Source: Desulfovibrio sp.
Lineage (GTDB): Bacteria; Desulfobacterota; Desulfovibrionia; Desulfovibrionales; Desulfovibrionaceae
Direction of reading: 5' to 3'
Length of the DNA stretch: 64,000 nt
Assembly (NCBI GenBank): GCA_016218665.1
Contig: JACRDI010000001.1
Coordinates: 1-64,000 of the forward strand
Positions within the stretch are counted from its first letter, which is position 1. Each line of letters begins with the position of its first letter. Shown piece by piece: positions 26,135 through 35,708 of the stretch. The notes under the pieces are model-generated. The model ran no database searches. It was not told where the DNA came from and saw only the letters and a program-made list of their open reading frames with translations. Made by a program: the position numbers and the translations under genes.

Positions 26135-27268
26135 TTATGCGCCCCTCAACATACGCGCGATCTGCGCCGCCGCCTGCTCCACCACGTCCAGGCAGCGGGC
26201 CTTGCCCCCGCCGGGCCCGAAGTTTTTGCGGCCCTCGTCCGTGCCCAGGTGGAAGCCGCAGACCTTCGTGCAGGCCAAGTCGCCGAAGCGGGAGAGGAAG
26301 AAGTCGCGGAATTCCTGCACCGGCGCGTAGGTCTCGTCCAGGTCGCCTGCCGCGCTGTCGCGCCCCAGGGCCAGGCCCAGGGCCATGACGCCCCCGCTGA
26401 AGGCACCGCAGGGGCCGTCCGTGCGCGAAAGCCCGCTGCAAAAGCCCGTGGCCAGGCGCGGGACGAGCGGAGAGTCCGCGCCAAGCCCCTCGGCCACGGC
26501 GAGCAGCACACTCTCCGCGCAGAGCAGCGCCGGCTGGGCGCCGAAGAGTTCCCGCGCCCGCGCGCCCACGGCAAGGGGCTCCAGGGCTTCCGGCCGAATG
26601 ACCGCCGGCCGGCTGGCGGCCACGGGCTTGCGGCCGCTGGCGGCGAAGATGGAGATTTCGGCGCGGTGGGACCCGGAGCAGGAATCCGCGCAGCAGCGTT
26701 CGCCGCAGCAGTCCACGGCCGCGTCCGCAAGGCCCGCCGCGACAAGCCAGGCCTGCACGTCCGCGCGCCGGAAGCCCGGCCAGCGGTCGTGGTGCTCCGT
26801 GAGCAGGAAATCGTGCGCGTGCAGGTCCAGGTCCGTGACCACAAGCCGCCCGCCGGGCCGCAGGATGCGGGCCATCTCCGCCAGGGCGCGGGCCGGGTCG
26901 TCCACATGGTGCAGAAACATGTTGGCGAAGACGTAATCCACGCTGGCCGAAGGCAGCGGCAGGGCCTCGGCGGTCCCTTCAAGGGCGTGGAGGCGGCCGG
27001 TGCGGGCCTCGGCCGCGAAGGTGGCGCGCAGTTGGGCCAGCATGGGGGGCGACTGGTCCACGGCGAAGACCGTGAGCCCGGCCCCCAGCAGGGCCTGTGT
27101 GACGAAGCCCGTGCCCGCGCCCAGGTCTGCGGCGATCTTCGCCGCGCCCGCGCCGAGCCCTATCCCGGCCAGCTCCAGGGCCTTCTCGCGCACGGCCTCG
27201 GGGAAGAACCCGGCCCGCAGTTCATCCCACTGGCCCGCCACCTGGGCGAAATACGCCTTGCTCGACAT
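26135..27268 (-). CDS. class I methyltransferase fused to a C_GCAxxG_C_C domain
   Basis: A 377-residue two-domain protein; ATG 27268 after GGGAGG. Residues 1 to about 185: SAM-dependent methyltransferase with ADLGAGTGFVTQALL (motif I), FAVDQSPPML, and VFANMFLHHVDDP. A Cys-rich linker (CCGERCCADSCSGSH, about 192-206) leads to a second domain with CAESVLLAVAEGLG, TGFCSGLSRTDGPCGAFSGG and a late TKVCGFH, the redox-cysteine pattern of C_GCAxxG_C_C proteins. A methyl transfer linked to a thiol or metal site is plausible; the substrate is unknown. Downstream of it lies the pabBC fusion. Confidence 0.8.
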   Translation of the reverse strand: MSSKAYFAQVAGQWDELRAGFFPEAVREKALELAGIGLGAGAAKIAADLGAGTGFVTQALLGAGLTVFAVDQSPPMLAQLRATFAAEARTGRLHALEGTAEALPLPSASVDYVFANMFLHHVDDPARALAEMARILRPGGRLVVTDLDLHAHDFLLTEHHDRWPGFRRADVQAWLVAAGLADAAVDCCGERCCADSCSGSHRAEISIFAASGRKPVAASRPAVIRPEALEPLAVGARARELFGAQPALLCAESVLLAVAEGLGADSPLVPRLATGFCSGLSRTDGPCGAFSGGVMALGLALGRDSAAGDLDETYAPVQEFRDFFLSRFGDLACTKVCGFHLGTDEGRKNFGPGGGKARCLDVVEQAAAQIARMLRGA

Positions 27269-27406
27269 GTGCGCCTCCCGCGTTCCCGGCCCGTCACTGG
27301 ACCGACGGGGCGACTGTGCCAAAAGCCCGCCCGGCAGTCCAATGGGAATGCCTGAAGCGGGTGTTCGGGTTTGCTTATGGACGGAAAGAGAAGCGGTCGG
27401 CAGGGC

Positions 27407-28486
27407 TCAAGAAACAGGGGGTGCTGCCGGCGTGAAGCGCTGGATGTAGCGCCGCCGGAATTTGAGGAACGGTGATTCGATGAAACGGTAGGAAAGGTAC
27501 GTCACTGGCACCATGCTCACAAAGGCAAGCACCGAGGCCAGAATCCGCATGTTCATGCCGCCAAGGTACATGAACCTGGAAAAGACCCTGCCAATGTGGG
27601 GGACGAAGAAGGGATGCAGCAGATAGTTGGAATAGGAGTAGGTTCCAAGCAGGCCGATAAAGCGCGAGATCGGACCCGCAGAATGTTGAAAAGAACTGTC
27701 GTACCAGGCGATAAGGACGCTGTAAGCCACACCTTCGATTGTGGTCATGACGATCCAGAGGGGTGGCAGAAACTCGGAACGAGGGTCGCCCTGAAAGCCG
27801 CCCGCGGCATGGAAGAAGGCATGGAAGGACAAGAAGAGCACCATTGTGGCGGCGGCGACGATGTGTCTTTTGACGAAAACAGACTGGATGTGAAAGGCGA
27901 AAATCCCCAGGGCGAACTGGTCGACACGGCCGAGGATGGTCATGTACGCGAGGTTCTGCACCGTGCCATAGTGCAGGTAGAGCAGAAGGCGGACCAAGAT
28001 GAATACGGGCAGCAGCAGCAGGAACAAGCGTTTGGATCGCTTCAGAAGCACCAGGAACACAGGCAGCAGCAGGTAGAAATGGAACTCGACGGTGATGGAC
28101 CAGCCACCGTTGGGCAAGGTGGGCTGGAAAACGCCTTTCAGGCAGTCCTTGATGTACCCGCTGATCTTGCCGTCCCCGGTGAGCACCAGCACTGCCTTGA
28201 CCAGGATGACGAAGAGCAGCAAGGGCAAAAGGCGCAGCGCCCTGTTCGTCCAGAAGGCCCGCCAATTGATCACGCCGTCATCAAGCAGCTTGGCGAAGAG
28301 GTAACCGCTAAGACACATAAACAGAGAAACGCCGGTGTGGCCCTGGACGAAGAGCGAAAGCAAGGGGGAGACTTCCTGTGCGGGCGGTGCGCAAAACGGG
28401 AGAAAATGCCAGCTAAACACCAGCAACGCAGCCAGCGCCCTGACATGATCCAGGCCAATGTAATAGGCTCCAGAAGTGGACTTCAT
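27407..28486 (-). CDS. acyltransferase 3 family membrane protein
   Basis: A 359-residue integral membrane protein with about ten hydrophobic segments. The start GLDHVRALAALLVFSWHF carries the Arg and His of the acyltransferase 3 family, and PTLPNGGWSITVEFHFYLL is the conserved second region. Family members O-acetylate LPS, exopolysaccharide or other sugars. ATG after GGAG. Base composition is visibly less GC-rich than the genes around, and it contains more A/T-ending codons, suggesting later acquisition. No partner glycan genes are beside it. Confidence 0.87.
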   Translation of the reverse strand: MKSTSGAYYIGLDHVRALAALLVFSWHFLPFCAPPAQEVSPLLSLFVQGHTGVSLFMCLSGYLFAKLLDDGVINWRAFWTNRALRLLPLLLFVILVKAVLVLTGDGKISGYIKDCLKGVFQPTLPNGGWSITVEFHFYLLLPVFLVLLKRSKRLFLLLLPVFILVRLLLYLHYGTVQNLAYMTILGRVDQFALGIFAFHIQSVFVKRHIVAAATMVLFLSFHAFFHAAGGFQGDPRSEFLPPLWIVMTTIEGVAYSVLIAWYDSSFQHSAGPISRFIGLLGTYSYSNYLLHPFFVPHIGRVFSRFMYLGGMNMRILASVLAFVSMVPVTYLSYRFIESPFLKFRRRYIQRFTPAAPPVS

Positions 28487-28624
28487 ACTCGCTCCAGGAG
28501 TTACCTAATCACAAACGAACCAGCCCGGAGGGAGAGCACCACGAAAAGTAAACCCGACTCATGGACAGCCCCCCCCTGTCTCCCCATGTGCAGCCGCGTG
28601 GAGGAACCGCCCCGGACAGAAGAC

Positions 28625-28649
28625 AAAAAAGCCCCGGCAAGCCGGGGCT
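28625..28649 (-). terminator. terminator of rpmB
   Basis: Minus strand: AGCCCCGGC, a two-base loop and GCCGGGGCT, then six T residues (A run 28625-28630 on plus), about 30 bp after the rpmB stop. Confidence 0.85.
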
Positions 28650-28678
28650 CTCTCGTCTGGGGAAGTGACACCGCGGTA

Positions 28679-28894
28679 TTAGGCGGCGGCCACGGGACGG
28701 ACGGCGGGCTTCACCACCGCGCCGCTACGGATGCAGCGGGTGCAGGCGCGCACGTAGCGCACTTCGCCGGAGGGAAGCACGGTCTTGACGCGCTGCAGGT
28801 TGGGCAGAAAACGACGCCGGGTGCGGTTGTTGGCGTGGCTCACGTTGTTGCCGGAGCTGGGGTGCTTGCCGCAGATATCGCACGTCTGGGACAT
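28679..28894 (-). CDS. rpmB: 50S ribosomal protein L28 (zinc-ribbon form)
   Basis: A 71-residue L28 starting [13 protein letters not shown] 28894 after AGGAGG. The body [11 protein letters not shown] and the last-third [13 protein letters not shown] are typical. Cys5/Cys8 and Cys51/Cys54 form a four-cysteine zinc ribbon, the C+ form. Divergent from yceD-rpmF, sharing a promoter region. An upstream ATG at 28948 would add an unlike N-terminus and was rejected. Confidence 0.95.
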   Translation of the reverse strand: MSQTCDICGKHPSSGNNVSHANNRTRRRFLPNLQRVKTVLPSGEVRYVRACTRCIRSGAVVKPAVRPVAAA

Positions 28895-28985
28895 GGTGGA
28901 ATCCTCCTGGAACATTACTCGGTGCTTGGGATGCGGGCCTTGCCGCATCGGCCCCGGACCGGGCTCCCGGCCTCAGGGAAGAGGA

Positions 28986-29014
28986 CTTTTAGCCCCGCAG
29001 CGGGAAAAACGCAA
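28986..29014 (-). promoter_or_regulatory. rpmB promoter
   Basis: Minus strand TTGCGT (29014-29009), 17 bases, TAAAAG (28991-28986); about 90 nt upstream of the rpmB ATG. Confidence 0.55.
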
Positions 29015-29025
29015 GTGCTTTTTTC

Positions 29026-29053
29026 TTGACAAACAAAAAGCCCCCCGTATAGA
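29026..29053 (+). promoter_or_regulatory. strong sigma-70-type promoter of the yceD-rpmF-plsX-fab block
   Basis: TTGACA (29026-29031), 16 bases, TATAGA (29048-29053), near consensus in both boxes. The start falls about 15 nt before the ATG at 29074, giving a very short leader. It lies back to back with the rpmB promoter. Confidence 0.75.
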
Positions 29054-29073
29054 CATGCGGCCTGCGAGGCAGC

Positions 29074-29595
29074 ATGACCGAACTTTGGATTCCCCTGAAT
29101 GACGTCCCGGCAGAAGGCCGGGAATTTCATTTCACGGACCAGTCCCTGTGGACCGGCCCCATGGGGGAGTTCCGCGTGCCCGGCAAGGTGGGCAGAAAGT
29201 TCGAGGCCAGGATGCTCATCACTCCCCAGGACGACGGCTTCCTGGTGAGCGGCGGATTCTCCGGCTCTGTCATGCTGCCCTGCGGCCGCTGCGCCGAGGA
29301 CTTCGAGCTGGTTGTCGAGGGCGACTTCGACAGCTTCGAGGAGCCCCCGGGCCCGGAGGAAAGCCTTGAGGACGAGAGCCGCCTGCGCATGACCGCCGGG
29401 CAGCCCGAGTTCGACGCCGCGGGCTTCCTCTGGGAGCAGTTCCTGCTGGCCCTGCCGGAGAGTCCGGTCTGCGCCGAGGACTGCAAGGGCCTGTGCCCGG
29501 ATTGCGGCGTGAACCGCAACCTCGCCGCCTGTTCCTGCAAAAGGGACGAGGGCGATCCGAGGCTTGCGGTCCTGCGCAACTTGAAGCTATCATGA
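29074..29595 (+). CDS. yceD: YceD-family protein (DUF177)
   Basis: A 173-residue protein upstream of rpmF, the conserved place of YceD. The N-terminal half is beta-rich (PVPGKVGRKFEARM region); cysteines appear as CGRC (about 69-72) and as CAEDCKGLCPDCG (about 143-155), a probable metal site. Family members are required for 23S rRNA accumulation in some bacteria. The GAGG ribosome site is only about four bases from the ATG. First gene of the fatty-acid block. Confidence 0.88.
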   Translation: MTELWIPLNDVPAEGREFHFTDQSLWTGPMGEFRVPGKVGRKFEARMLITPQDDGFLVSGGFSGSVMLPCGRCAEDFELVVEGDFDSFEEPPGPEESLEDESRLRMTAGQPEFDAAGFLWEQFLLALPESPVCAEDCKGLCPDCGVNRNLAACSCKRDEGDPRLAVLRNLKLS

Positions 29596-29650
29596 CCGGA
29601 ACGCGCGGGGCCTTCCCCGTTGCGTCCCAATAAGAAGAAGGAGCGCCACC

Positions 29651-29830
29651 ATGGCCTTACCGAAGAAAAAGACCTCCAAGTCCCGCAAGAACATGCGCCG
29701 TTCCCACGACCACGTGGCCACCCCCAATGTGGTGCTGTGCAAGTGCGGCGAGCCCGTGCTTTCTCATCGCGCCTGCTCCGTGTGCGGCAACTACAAGGAC
29801 CGCCAGGCCCTGACGCCCGCGAATGCTTGA
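29651..29830 (+). CDS. rpmF: 50S ribosomal protein L32
   Basis: A 59-residue L32 (MALPKKKTSKSRKNMRRSHD...) with four zinc cysteines C30, C32, C42 and C45. ATG after AAGGAG. The last eight bases overlap the start of plsX (ATG at 29823), coupling ribosomal and lipid genes, as in many bacteria. Complete and typical in length. Confidence 0.97.
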   Translation: MALPKKKTSKSRKNMRRSHDHVATPNVVLCKCGEPVLSHRACSVCGNYKDRQALTPANA

Positions 29831-30860
29831 GAAAGCGCCCCGCATAGCCGTTGACGCCATGGGGGGAGACATAGGCCCCCGAGTCAACGTCCCTGCCGCA
29901 GCGCAGGCCGCCCGCGAAGGCATCCACATCACCCTGGTGGGCGATGAGGAAGCGCTTCGCGGCGAGCTTGCGCGCATTGAGGATGCGGGCACGCTGCCCA
30001 TCGAGATCCGCCACGCCTCCCAGGTGGTGGGCATGGACGAGAAGCCCTCCGACGCGCTCCGGCGCAAGAAGAACTCCTCCATCCAGGTGGCCTGCCAGCT
30101 GGTGAAGGATGGTCTGGCCGACGGCGTGGTCAGCGCGGGCAATTCCGGGGCGAGCGTCGCCTGCGGCATGTTCGTGCTCGGCCGCATCAAGGGCGTCGAG
30201 CGCCCGGCGCTCGCCAGCATCATGCCCACCGAGAAGGAACCCGTGGTGCTCATCGACGTGGGCGCCAACGTGGATTCCAAGCCCTTTCACCTGGCCCAGT
30301 TCGGCATCATGGGCGACGTGCTCGCCCGCGACGTGCTGGGCGTGGACCATCCCCGCGTGGGCCTTCTGTCCATCGGCGAGGAGGAAGGCAAGGGCAACAC
30401 CGTGGTCAAGGAGGCCTACGACCTCCTGAAGCAGACCAAGCTGAACTTCGTGGGCAACGTGGAAGGCCGGGACATCTTCACCGGCGACCTGGACGTGGCC
30501 GTGTGCGACGGCTTTGTGGGCAACGTCTGCCTCAAGCTTTCCGAAGGCCTGGCCAGAAGCTTCGGCCGCGTGCTCAAGCGCGAGCTCAAACGCCACATGC
30601 TCTCGCGCATGGGCGCGGCGCTGTCCATGCGCTCCCTCAAGAACTTCGCCCAGATGATGGACTACGCCGAGTATGGCGGAGCCCCGCTGCTGGGCCTCAA
30701 GAGCATCCTCATCGTCTGTCACGGGGCCAGCAACATAAAGGCCGTGACCAACGCCACACGCATGGCCGCGACCTTTGTGGAAAAGAAGGCCCACGAGCAC
30801 CTGGCAGCCAAGCTCTCCGCCACGGCGGAGCTGACCCAGTTCAGCAGGCACAAGGCCTGA
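29823..30860 (+). CDS. plsX: phosphate acyltransferase PlsX
   Basis: A 345-residue protein: IAVDAMGGDIGPR start (residues about 7-19), SAGNSGASVA, LIDVGANVD, NVEGRDIFTGDLDVAVCDGFVGN and the GGAPLLG stretch near 282. It converts acyl-ACP and phosphate to acyl-phosphate for phosphatidic acid synthesis and acts at the membrane surface. The ATG lies inside the end of rpmF, so translation is coupled. Confidence 0.96.
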   Translation: MLEKAPRIAVDAMGGDIGPRVNVPAAAQAAREGIHITLVGDEEALRGELARIEDAGTLPIEIRHASQVVGMDEKPSDALRRKKNSSIQVACQLVKDGLADGVVSAGNSGASVACGMFVLGRIKGVERPALASIMPTEKEPVVLIDVGANVDSKPFHLAQFGIMGDVLARDVLGVDHPRVGLLSIGEEEGKGNTVVKEAYDLLKQTKLNFVGNVEGRDIFTGDLDVAVCDGFVGNVCLKLSEGLARSFGRVLKRELKRHMLSRMGAALSMRSLKNFAQMMDYAEYGGAPLLGLKSILIVCHGASNIKAVTNATRMAATFVEKKAHEHLAAKLSATAELTQFSRHKA

Positions 30861-30946
30861 GCAGCGCCCCGGCAGGCCCTGGCCGCCGGGTCCCCCCTGC
30901 AAACCACGCCGGCAGCCGCCAGCACCACCACACACAGAGCAAGCCC

Positions 30947-31939
30947 ATGAACACCTCCTGCATCATCCGCGGACTTGGACACTGCGTGCCGGACAGCGTG
31001 CTCACCAACGCCGATTTCGAGCGCATGGTGGACACCAACGACGAGTGGATCGTCACGCGCACGGGCATCCGCGAGCGCCACGTGGCGCTCAAGGGCGAAA
31101 CCTGCGTGGACCTGTGCCATGGCGCCAGCGTCCAGGCCTTGAAGCAGGCCGGCATGGAAGCCTCGGACATCACCCACGTGGTGCTGGCCACCTTCTCGCC
31201 GGACGCCTTCATCCCCTCCGCCGCGTGCATGCTCTCGCACCGCCTGGGCATCTCCGGCCGCATGGCCATGGATGTCTCCGCCGCGTGCTCCGGCTTCCTC
31301 TACGCCCTTGAGACCGCGCGGGCCCTCATCGCCCTGCACCCGCAGGCCAAGGTGCTGCTGGCCGCCTGCGACATCGTCTCCTCCCGCGTGGACTACACCG
31401 ACCGCGGCACCTGTGTGCTCTTCGGCGACGGCGCCGGCGCGGCCGTCATCACGGCGGACGGCCCCGGCCTCACCGGCGGCCGCGTGCTGGACGTGCTCGT
31501 CTCCTCCGACGGGGCCGTGGGCGACCTTCTGACCATCAAGGGCGGCGGCTCCGGCACGCCCTACAAGCTGGGCGATGCCATCCGCCGCGATTTCTTCGTG
31601 GAGATGAACGGCCGCGAGGTGTACAAGCACGCCGTGCGCGCCATGAGCTCCATCTGCGAGGAGATGCTGACCCGGCACGGGCTGACCACCAGCGACGTGG
31701 ACGTGTTCATCCCCCACCAGGCCAACCTGCGCATCGTGGAGGCCGTGGGCAAAAGGCTGGACATGCCCGAGGCCAAGGTCTTCACCAATCTGCAAAAGTA
31801 CGGCAACACTTCCGCCGCCTCCGTGCCGCTGGCCCTTTCCGAGGCCGTGGCCGAAGGGTTCGTGAAGCCCGGAAGTCTTGTGTTGCTGGGCACTTTCGGC
31901 GGCGGCTTCACCTGGGGCTCCGGCCTGCTGAAGTTCTAA
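30947..31939 (+). CDS. fabH: 3-oxoacyl-ACP synthase III
   Basis: A 330-residue thiolase-fold enzyme with Cys near residue 114 (SAACSGFLYA), His in IPHQANLRI and Asn in KYGNTSAASVPLAL, the FabH Cys-His-Asn set. The start MNTSCIIRGLGHCVPD was chosen because family members begin just there; longer readings upstream are not supported. Condenses acetyl-CoA with malonyl-ACP to begin fatty-acid synthesis. The ribosome site is weak (GAGC). Confidence 0.96.
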   Translation: MNTSCIIRGLGHCVPDSVLTNADFERMVDTNDEWIVTRTGIRERHVALKGETCVDLCHGASVQALKQAGMEASDITHVVLATFSPDAFIPSAACMLSHRLGISGRMAMDVSAACSGFLYALETARALIALHPQAKVLLAACDIVSSRVDYTDRGTCVLFGDGAGAAVITADGPGLTGGRVLDVLVSSDGAVGDLLTIKGGGSGTPYKLGDAIRRDFFVEMNGREVYKHAVRAMSSICEEMLTRHGLTTSDVDVFIPHQANLRIVEAVGKRLDMPEAKVFTNLQKYGNTSAASVPLALSEAVAEGFVKPGSLVLLGTFGGGFTWGSGLLKF

Positions 31940-32030
31940 CACCTCGAGAGCGGGTTTGCAGTCCGGCCCGTTTTCGGGTAATGGACCCAAAGCACACCGG
32001 CGGCCAAGCGTGGCCGCGAAGGGGAAGCAC

Positions 32031-32774
32031 ATGAGCGACATGCCCAAGGTTGCACTGGTCACCGGCGGTTCCCGCGGCATTGGCCGCGCCTGCGCCGAGC
32101 GCCTCGCCAGGGACGGCTTCGAGGTCTACCTGACCTACGTGAGCCGCCCGGAAGAGGCCGAAAAGACCGTGGCCGCCATCACCGACGCCGGCGGCGAGGC
32201 CAAGGCCTTCTGCCTGGACGCCAGCAACCGCCAGGCCGTGAGCGCCTTCTTCACCGACGAGATCAAGGACAAGGTCCAGTTGGAAGTGCTGGTCAACAAC
32301 GCCGGCATCACCAAGGACGGCCTCTTGATCCGCATGAAGGACGAGGATTGGGACAGGGTCATCCAGGTGAACCTGACCGGAGCCTTCGCCTGCCTGCGCG
32401 AGGCCGCCAAGATCATGGCCAAGCAGCGCTCCGGCCGCATCATCAACATCTCCTCCGTGGTGGGGCAGATGGGCAACGCCGGCCAGGCCAACTACGTGGC
32501 CGCCAAGGCGGGCCTCATCGGCCTTACCAAGAGCGCCGCGCGCGAGCTTTCGGGCCGCGGTGTCACCGTCAACGCCGTCACCCCCGGCTTCATCCAGACC
32601 GACATGACCGCGGCGCTGCCTGAAGCCATCGTCTCCAAGATGCTTGAGAACATTCCCCTTGGCCGCCTTGGCGAGCCCGAGGACATCGCCGCCGCCGTCT
32701 CCTACCTTGCTGGGCCGGGCGCGGGCTATGTCACCGGGCAGGTTCTGGCCGTCAACGGCGGCATGTACATGTAA
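32031..32774 (+). CDS. fabG: 3-oxoacyl-ACP reductase
   Basis: A 247-residue short-chain dehydrogenase: TGGSRGIG nucleotide site (residues about 11-18), NNAGIT, catalytic Ser in NISSVVGQ, and Tyr-x3-Lys in [14 protein letters not shown] after AAGGGGAAG. NADPH-dependent reduction of 3-oxoacyl-ACP. Between fabH and acpP, as usual. Confidence 0.96.
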   Translation: MSDMPKVALVTGGSRGIGRACAERLARDGFEVYLTYVSRPEEAEKTVAAITDAGGEAKAFCLDASNRQAVSAFFTDEIKDKVQLEVLVNNAGITKDGLLIRMKDEDWDRVIQVNLTGAFACLREAAKIMAKQRSGRIINISSVVGQMGNAGQANYVAAKAGLIGLTKSAARELSGRGVTVNAVTPGFIQTDMTAALPEAIVSKMLENIPLGRLGEPEDIAAAVSYLAGPGAGYVTGQVLAVNGGMYM

Positions 32775-32811
32775 CTGTAACGTCACGCAAAACACACCTT
32801 TTGGAGGGAAT

Positions 32812-33042
32812 ATGTCCGTAGCCGAGAAAGTTAAAGGCATTGTGGTCGAGCAGCTGGGCGTGTCCGCCGACGAAGTGAAGCCCGAAGCCGCCTTCGTGGA
32901 AGACCTGGGCGCCGACTCCCTGGACCTCACCGAGCTGATCATGGCCATGGAAGAGGCCTTTGACATCGAGATCGACGATGAAGAAGCCCAGAAGATCGTC
33001 AAGGTCAAGGACGCCATCGACTACATCGAGAAGCACAAGTAG
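32812..33042 (+). CDS. acpP: acyl carrier protein
   Basis: A 76-residue acidic helical protein with the phosphopantetheine site in [11 protein letters not shown] at Ser36. ATG after GGAGG. Carries growing acyl chains. A stem-loop with T-rich tail follows (33076-33124), probably lowering read-through into fabF. Confidence 0.97.
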   Translation: MSVAEKVKGIVVEQLGVSADEVKPEAAFVEDLGADSLDLTELIMAMEEAFDIEIDDEEAQKIVKVKDAIDYIEKHK

Positions 33043-33075
33043 GAGAGGGCCCGGCCCCTTTCCCGCCTTCAATTT

Positions 33076-33124
33076 CCGGAGCGCCCTGCCTGCGTTGGGC
33101 GGCGGGGCGCTCCGGCCTTTTCCC
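33076..33124 (+). terminator. terminator or attenuator between acpP and fabF
   Basis: Perfect 11-bp stem CCGGAGCGCCC (33076-33086) with GGGCGCTCCGG (33105-33115), followed by CCTTTTCCCC. Confidence 0.6.
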
Positions 33125-33159
33125 CGCACGGGCTGCCCCCGCAATACGGATACGTCTGC

Positions 33160-34398
33160 ATGAACAGGGTTGTCGTCACGGCCTTGGCCGCCATCACCCC
33201 CCTCGGAAACGACCTCGAATCGAGCTGGGAAAACCTCGTCGCCGGCAAGTCCGGCATCGGCAAGGTCACCAGCTTCGACACCACCGGCCACGACACGCAG
33301 ATCGCCGGCGAGGTGAAGGGCTTTGATCCGACCAAATTTATCAACGCCAAGGCTGCGCGCAGAATGGAGAAATTCACCCAGTACGCGGTGAGCGCCTCCA
33401 AGATGCTGATGGAGCAGGCCGGCTGGACCATCCCGGCCGAGGAGGCCCACCGCGCCGGCGTCATCATCGGCGTGGGCCTGGGCGGACTCGACGGCATCGA
33501 GCACCAGCACCAGAAGCTCATGGACTCCGGACCGGGCCGCATCAGCCCGTTCTTCATCCCCACCATCATCGCCAACATGGCGGCGGGCATGGTCTCCATC
33601 GAGCACGGCGCGCGCGGGGCCAACATCTGCACCACCACGGCCTGCGCCTCCGGCACGCACGCCATCGGCAGCGCCTTCTCGGAGATCAAGCTGGGCAGAA
33701 ACGACGTCATGATCTGCGGCGGCGCGGAGTCGACCATCACCCCGTTGGCCTTCTCCGGCTTCAACGCCATGAAGGCCCTCTCCACCCGCAACGACGACCC
33801 GGAGCACGCCTCCCGCCCCTTCGACAAGGAGCGCGACGGCTTCGTCATGGGCGAGGGCTGCGGCCTGCTGCTGCTGGAGAGCCTGGAGCACGCCAAGGCC
33901 CGCGGCGCCAAGATCCTGGCCGAGGTTGTGGGCGCCGGCGCCTCCGGCGACGCCTTCCACATGACCGCCCCGCCGGAGGACGGCTCCGGAGCCGCCATCG
34001 CCATGCGCAAGGCCCTTGAGGAAGCCGGCGTCGATCCGTCCCAGGTGGACCACATCAACGCCCACGGCACCAGCACCTACTTGAACGACCTGTGCGAAAC
34101 CCGGGCCATCAAGGCCGTGTTCGGCGAGCACGCCAAGAACATCGCCATCTGCGGCAACAAGGGCCAGATTGGCCACCTGCTGGGCGCCGCCGGCGGCGTG
34201 GAGGCCGTGTTCAGCGTCATGGCGCTCTGCACCGGCACCATCCCCGGCACCGTGAACCAGATCAGCCCGGACCCCGAGTGCGACCTGGACTACGGCGCGG
34301 GCGGATCGCGCAAGATGCAGGCCCAGTACGCCCTGTCGAACTCCTTCGGCTTCGGCGGCACCAACGGCTGCATGCTCTTCAAGCGCTACGAGGACTAG
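33160..34398 (+). CDS. fabF: 3-oxoacyl-ACP synthase II
   Basis: A 412-residue thiolase-fold condensing enzyme with catalytic Cys in TTACASGTHAIG, His in NAHGTSTYLND and the second His in GHLLGAAGGVEA, the FabF Cys-His-His set. Elongates acyl-ACP with malonyl-ACP. The ATG has a weak ribosome site and follows the acpP stem-loop by 36 bp. The C-terminus NSFGFGGTNG is typical. Confidence 0.96.
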   Translation: MNRVVVTALAAITPLGNDLESSWENLVAGKSGIGKVTSFDTTGHDTQIAGEVKGFDPTKFINAKAARRMEKFTQYAVSASKMLMEQAGWTIPAEEAHRAGVIIGVGLGGLDGIEHQHQKLMDSGPGRISPFFIPTIIANMAAGMVSIEHGARGANICTTTACASGTHAIGSAFSEIKLGRNDVMICGGAESTITPLAFSGFNAMKALSTRNDDPEHASRPFDKERDGFVMGEGCGLLLLESLEHAKARGAKILAEVVGAGASGDAFHMTAPPEDGSGAAIAMRKALEEAGVDPSQVDHINAHGTSTYLNDLCETRAIKAVFGEHAKNIAICGNKGQIGHLLGAAGGVEAVFSVMALCTGTIPGTVNQISPDPECDLDYGAGGSRKMQAQYALSNSFGFGGTNGCMLFKRYED

Positions 34399-34456
34399 CG
34401 GACGCGCCCAAAGCCGCCCGTCACCATAGGCACCAACAAGCCCACGAGGACGCACC

Positions 34457-35695
34457 ATGGAAGAACTCTTCATCCAGGACCCGGAAATCGCCGCCGCCAT
34501 TGCGGGGGAAATCGACCGCCAGGTGGGCGGACTTGAACTCATCGCCTCGGAGAACTTCGTCTCCACCGCCGTGCGCCAGGCCGCGGGCAGCGTGATGACC
34601 CACAAGTACGCCGAAGGCTATCCGGGCAAGCGTTACTACGGCGGCTGCGAATTCGTCGACCAGGCCGAGGAGCTGGCCATAGAGCGCGCCAAGCAGCTCT
34701 TCGGCTGCGGCTACGCCAACGTGCAGCCCCACTCAGGCTCCCAGGCCAACATGGCCGTGTACTTCGCCGCCTGCAAACCCGGCGACACGGTGCTCGGCAT
34801 GAACCTGGCCCACGGCGGCCACTTGACCCACGGCAGCCCGGTGAACTTCTCCGGCAAGCTGTACAACATCGTCTCCTACGGCGTGAACAAGGACACCCAG
34901 ACCATCGACTACGAGGAGCTGGAGAAGATCGCCAAGGAGACCAGGCCCAAGATGATCGTGGCCGGCGCCAGCGCCTACCCCCGCATCATCGACTTCGCCC
35001 GCTTCCGCAAGATCGCCGACGAGGTGGGCGCTGTGCTCATGGTCGACATGGCCCACATCGCGGGCCTCATCGCCGCCGAGCTGCACCCCTCCTGCATCGA
35101 GCACGCGCACTACACCACCACCACCACCCACAAGACCCTGCGCGGCCCCCGCGGCGGCATGATCCTGGCGGGCGAGGAGATGGGCAAGGCGCTCAACTCG
35201 AACATCTTCCCCGGCATCCAGGGCGGACCGCTCATGCACATCATCGCGGCCAAGGCCGTGGCCTTCGGCGAGGCGCTGCAGCCCGGCTTCAAGCAGTACC
35301 AGGAGCAGGTGGTCAAGAACGCCGGCGCCCTGGCCGGCTACCTGAAGGACGCCGGCTTCGACCTGGTCTCCGGCGGCACGGACAACCACCTCATGCTGGT
35401 TGACCTGCGCAGCAAGAAGATCACCGGCAAGGACGCCCAGGCCGCCCTGGAGAAGGACGGCATCACCGTGAACAAGAACGGCATCCCCTTCGACACCACG
35501 CCGCCCACCGTCACCTCGGGCATCCGCGTGGGCACGCCCGCGCTCACCACCCGCGGCATGATCGAAGAGGACATGCTGGCCGTGGCCGAGGCCATCACCG
35601 CCGCCCTGGAGAACATGGACAACGACTCCGTGCTGGAGGAGATCCGCCTGGAGGTGGAGGACTTCGCCCGCGAGTTCCCCCTGTTCGCCTGGTAG
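34457..35695 (+). CDS. glyA: serine hydroxymethyltransferase
   Basis: A 412-residue PLP enzyme; [22 protein letters not shown] and HSGSQAN near the start; the PLP lysine lies in [14 protein letters not shown] near residue 227. Interconverts serine and glycine and feeds one-carbon units. ATG behind AGGACG. A stem-loop at 35709 follows. It sits between fabF and the dCMP deaminase, as in Desulfovibrio relatives. Confidence 0.97.
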   Translation: MEELFIQDPEIAAAIAGEIDRQVGGLELIASENFVSTAVRQAAGSVMTHKYAEGYPGKRYYGGCEFVDQAEELAIERAKQLFGCGYANVQPHSGSQANMAVYFAACKPGDTVLGMNLAHGGHLTHGSPVNFSGKLYNIVSYGVNKDTQTIDYEELEKIAKETRPKMIVAGASAYPRIIDFARFRKIADEVGAVLMVDMAHIAGLIAAELHPSCIEHAHYTTTTTHKTLRGPRGGMILAGEEMGKALNSNIFPGIQGGPLMHIIAAKAVAFGEALQPGFKQYQEQVVKNAGALAGYLKDAGFDLVSGGTDNHLMLVDLRSKKITGKDAQAALEKDGITVNKNGIPFDTTPPTVTSGIRVGTPALTTRGMIEEDMLAVAEAITAALENMDNDSVLEEIRLEVEDFAREFPLFAW

Positions 35696-35708
35696 ACCCG
35701 CACCATTC

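Noticed and set aside
24743-27355. Plus-strand open frame of 870 codons opposite pabBC and the methyltransferase
   Set aside because: Low-complexity Gly/Gln/His/Arg composition; the opposite strand has coherent domains.
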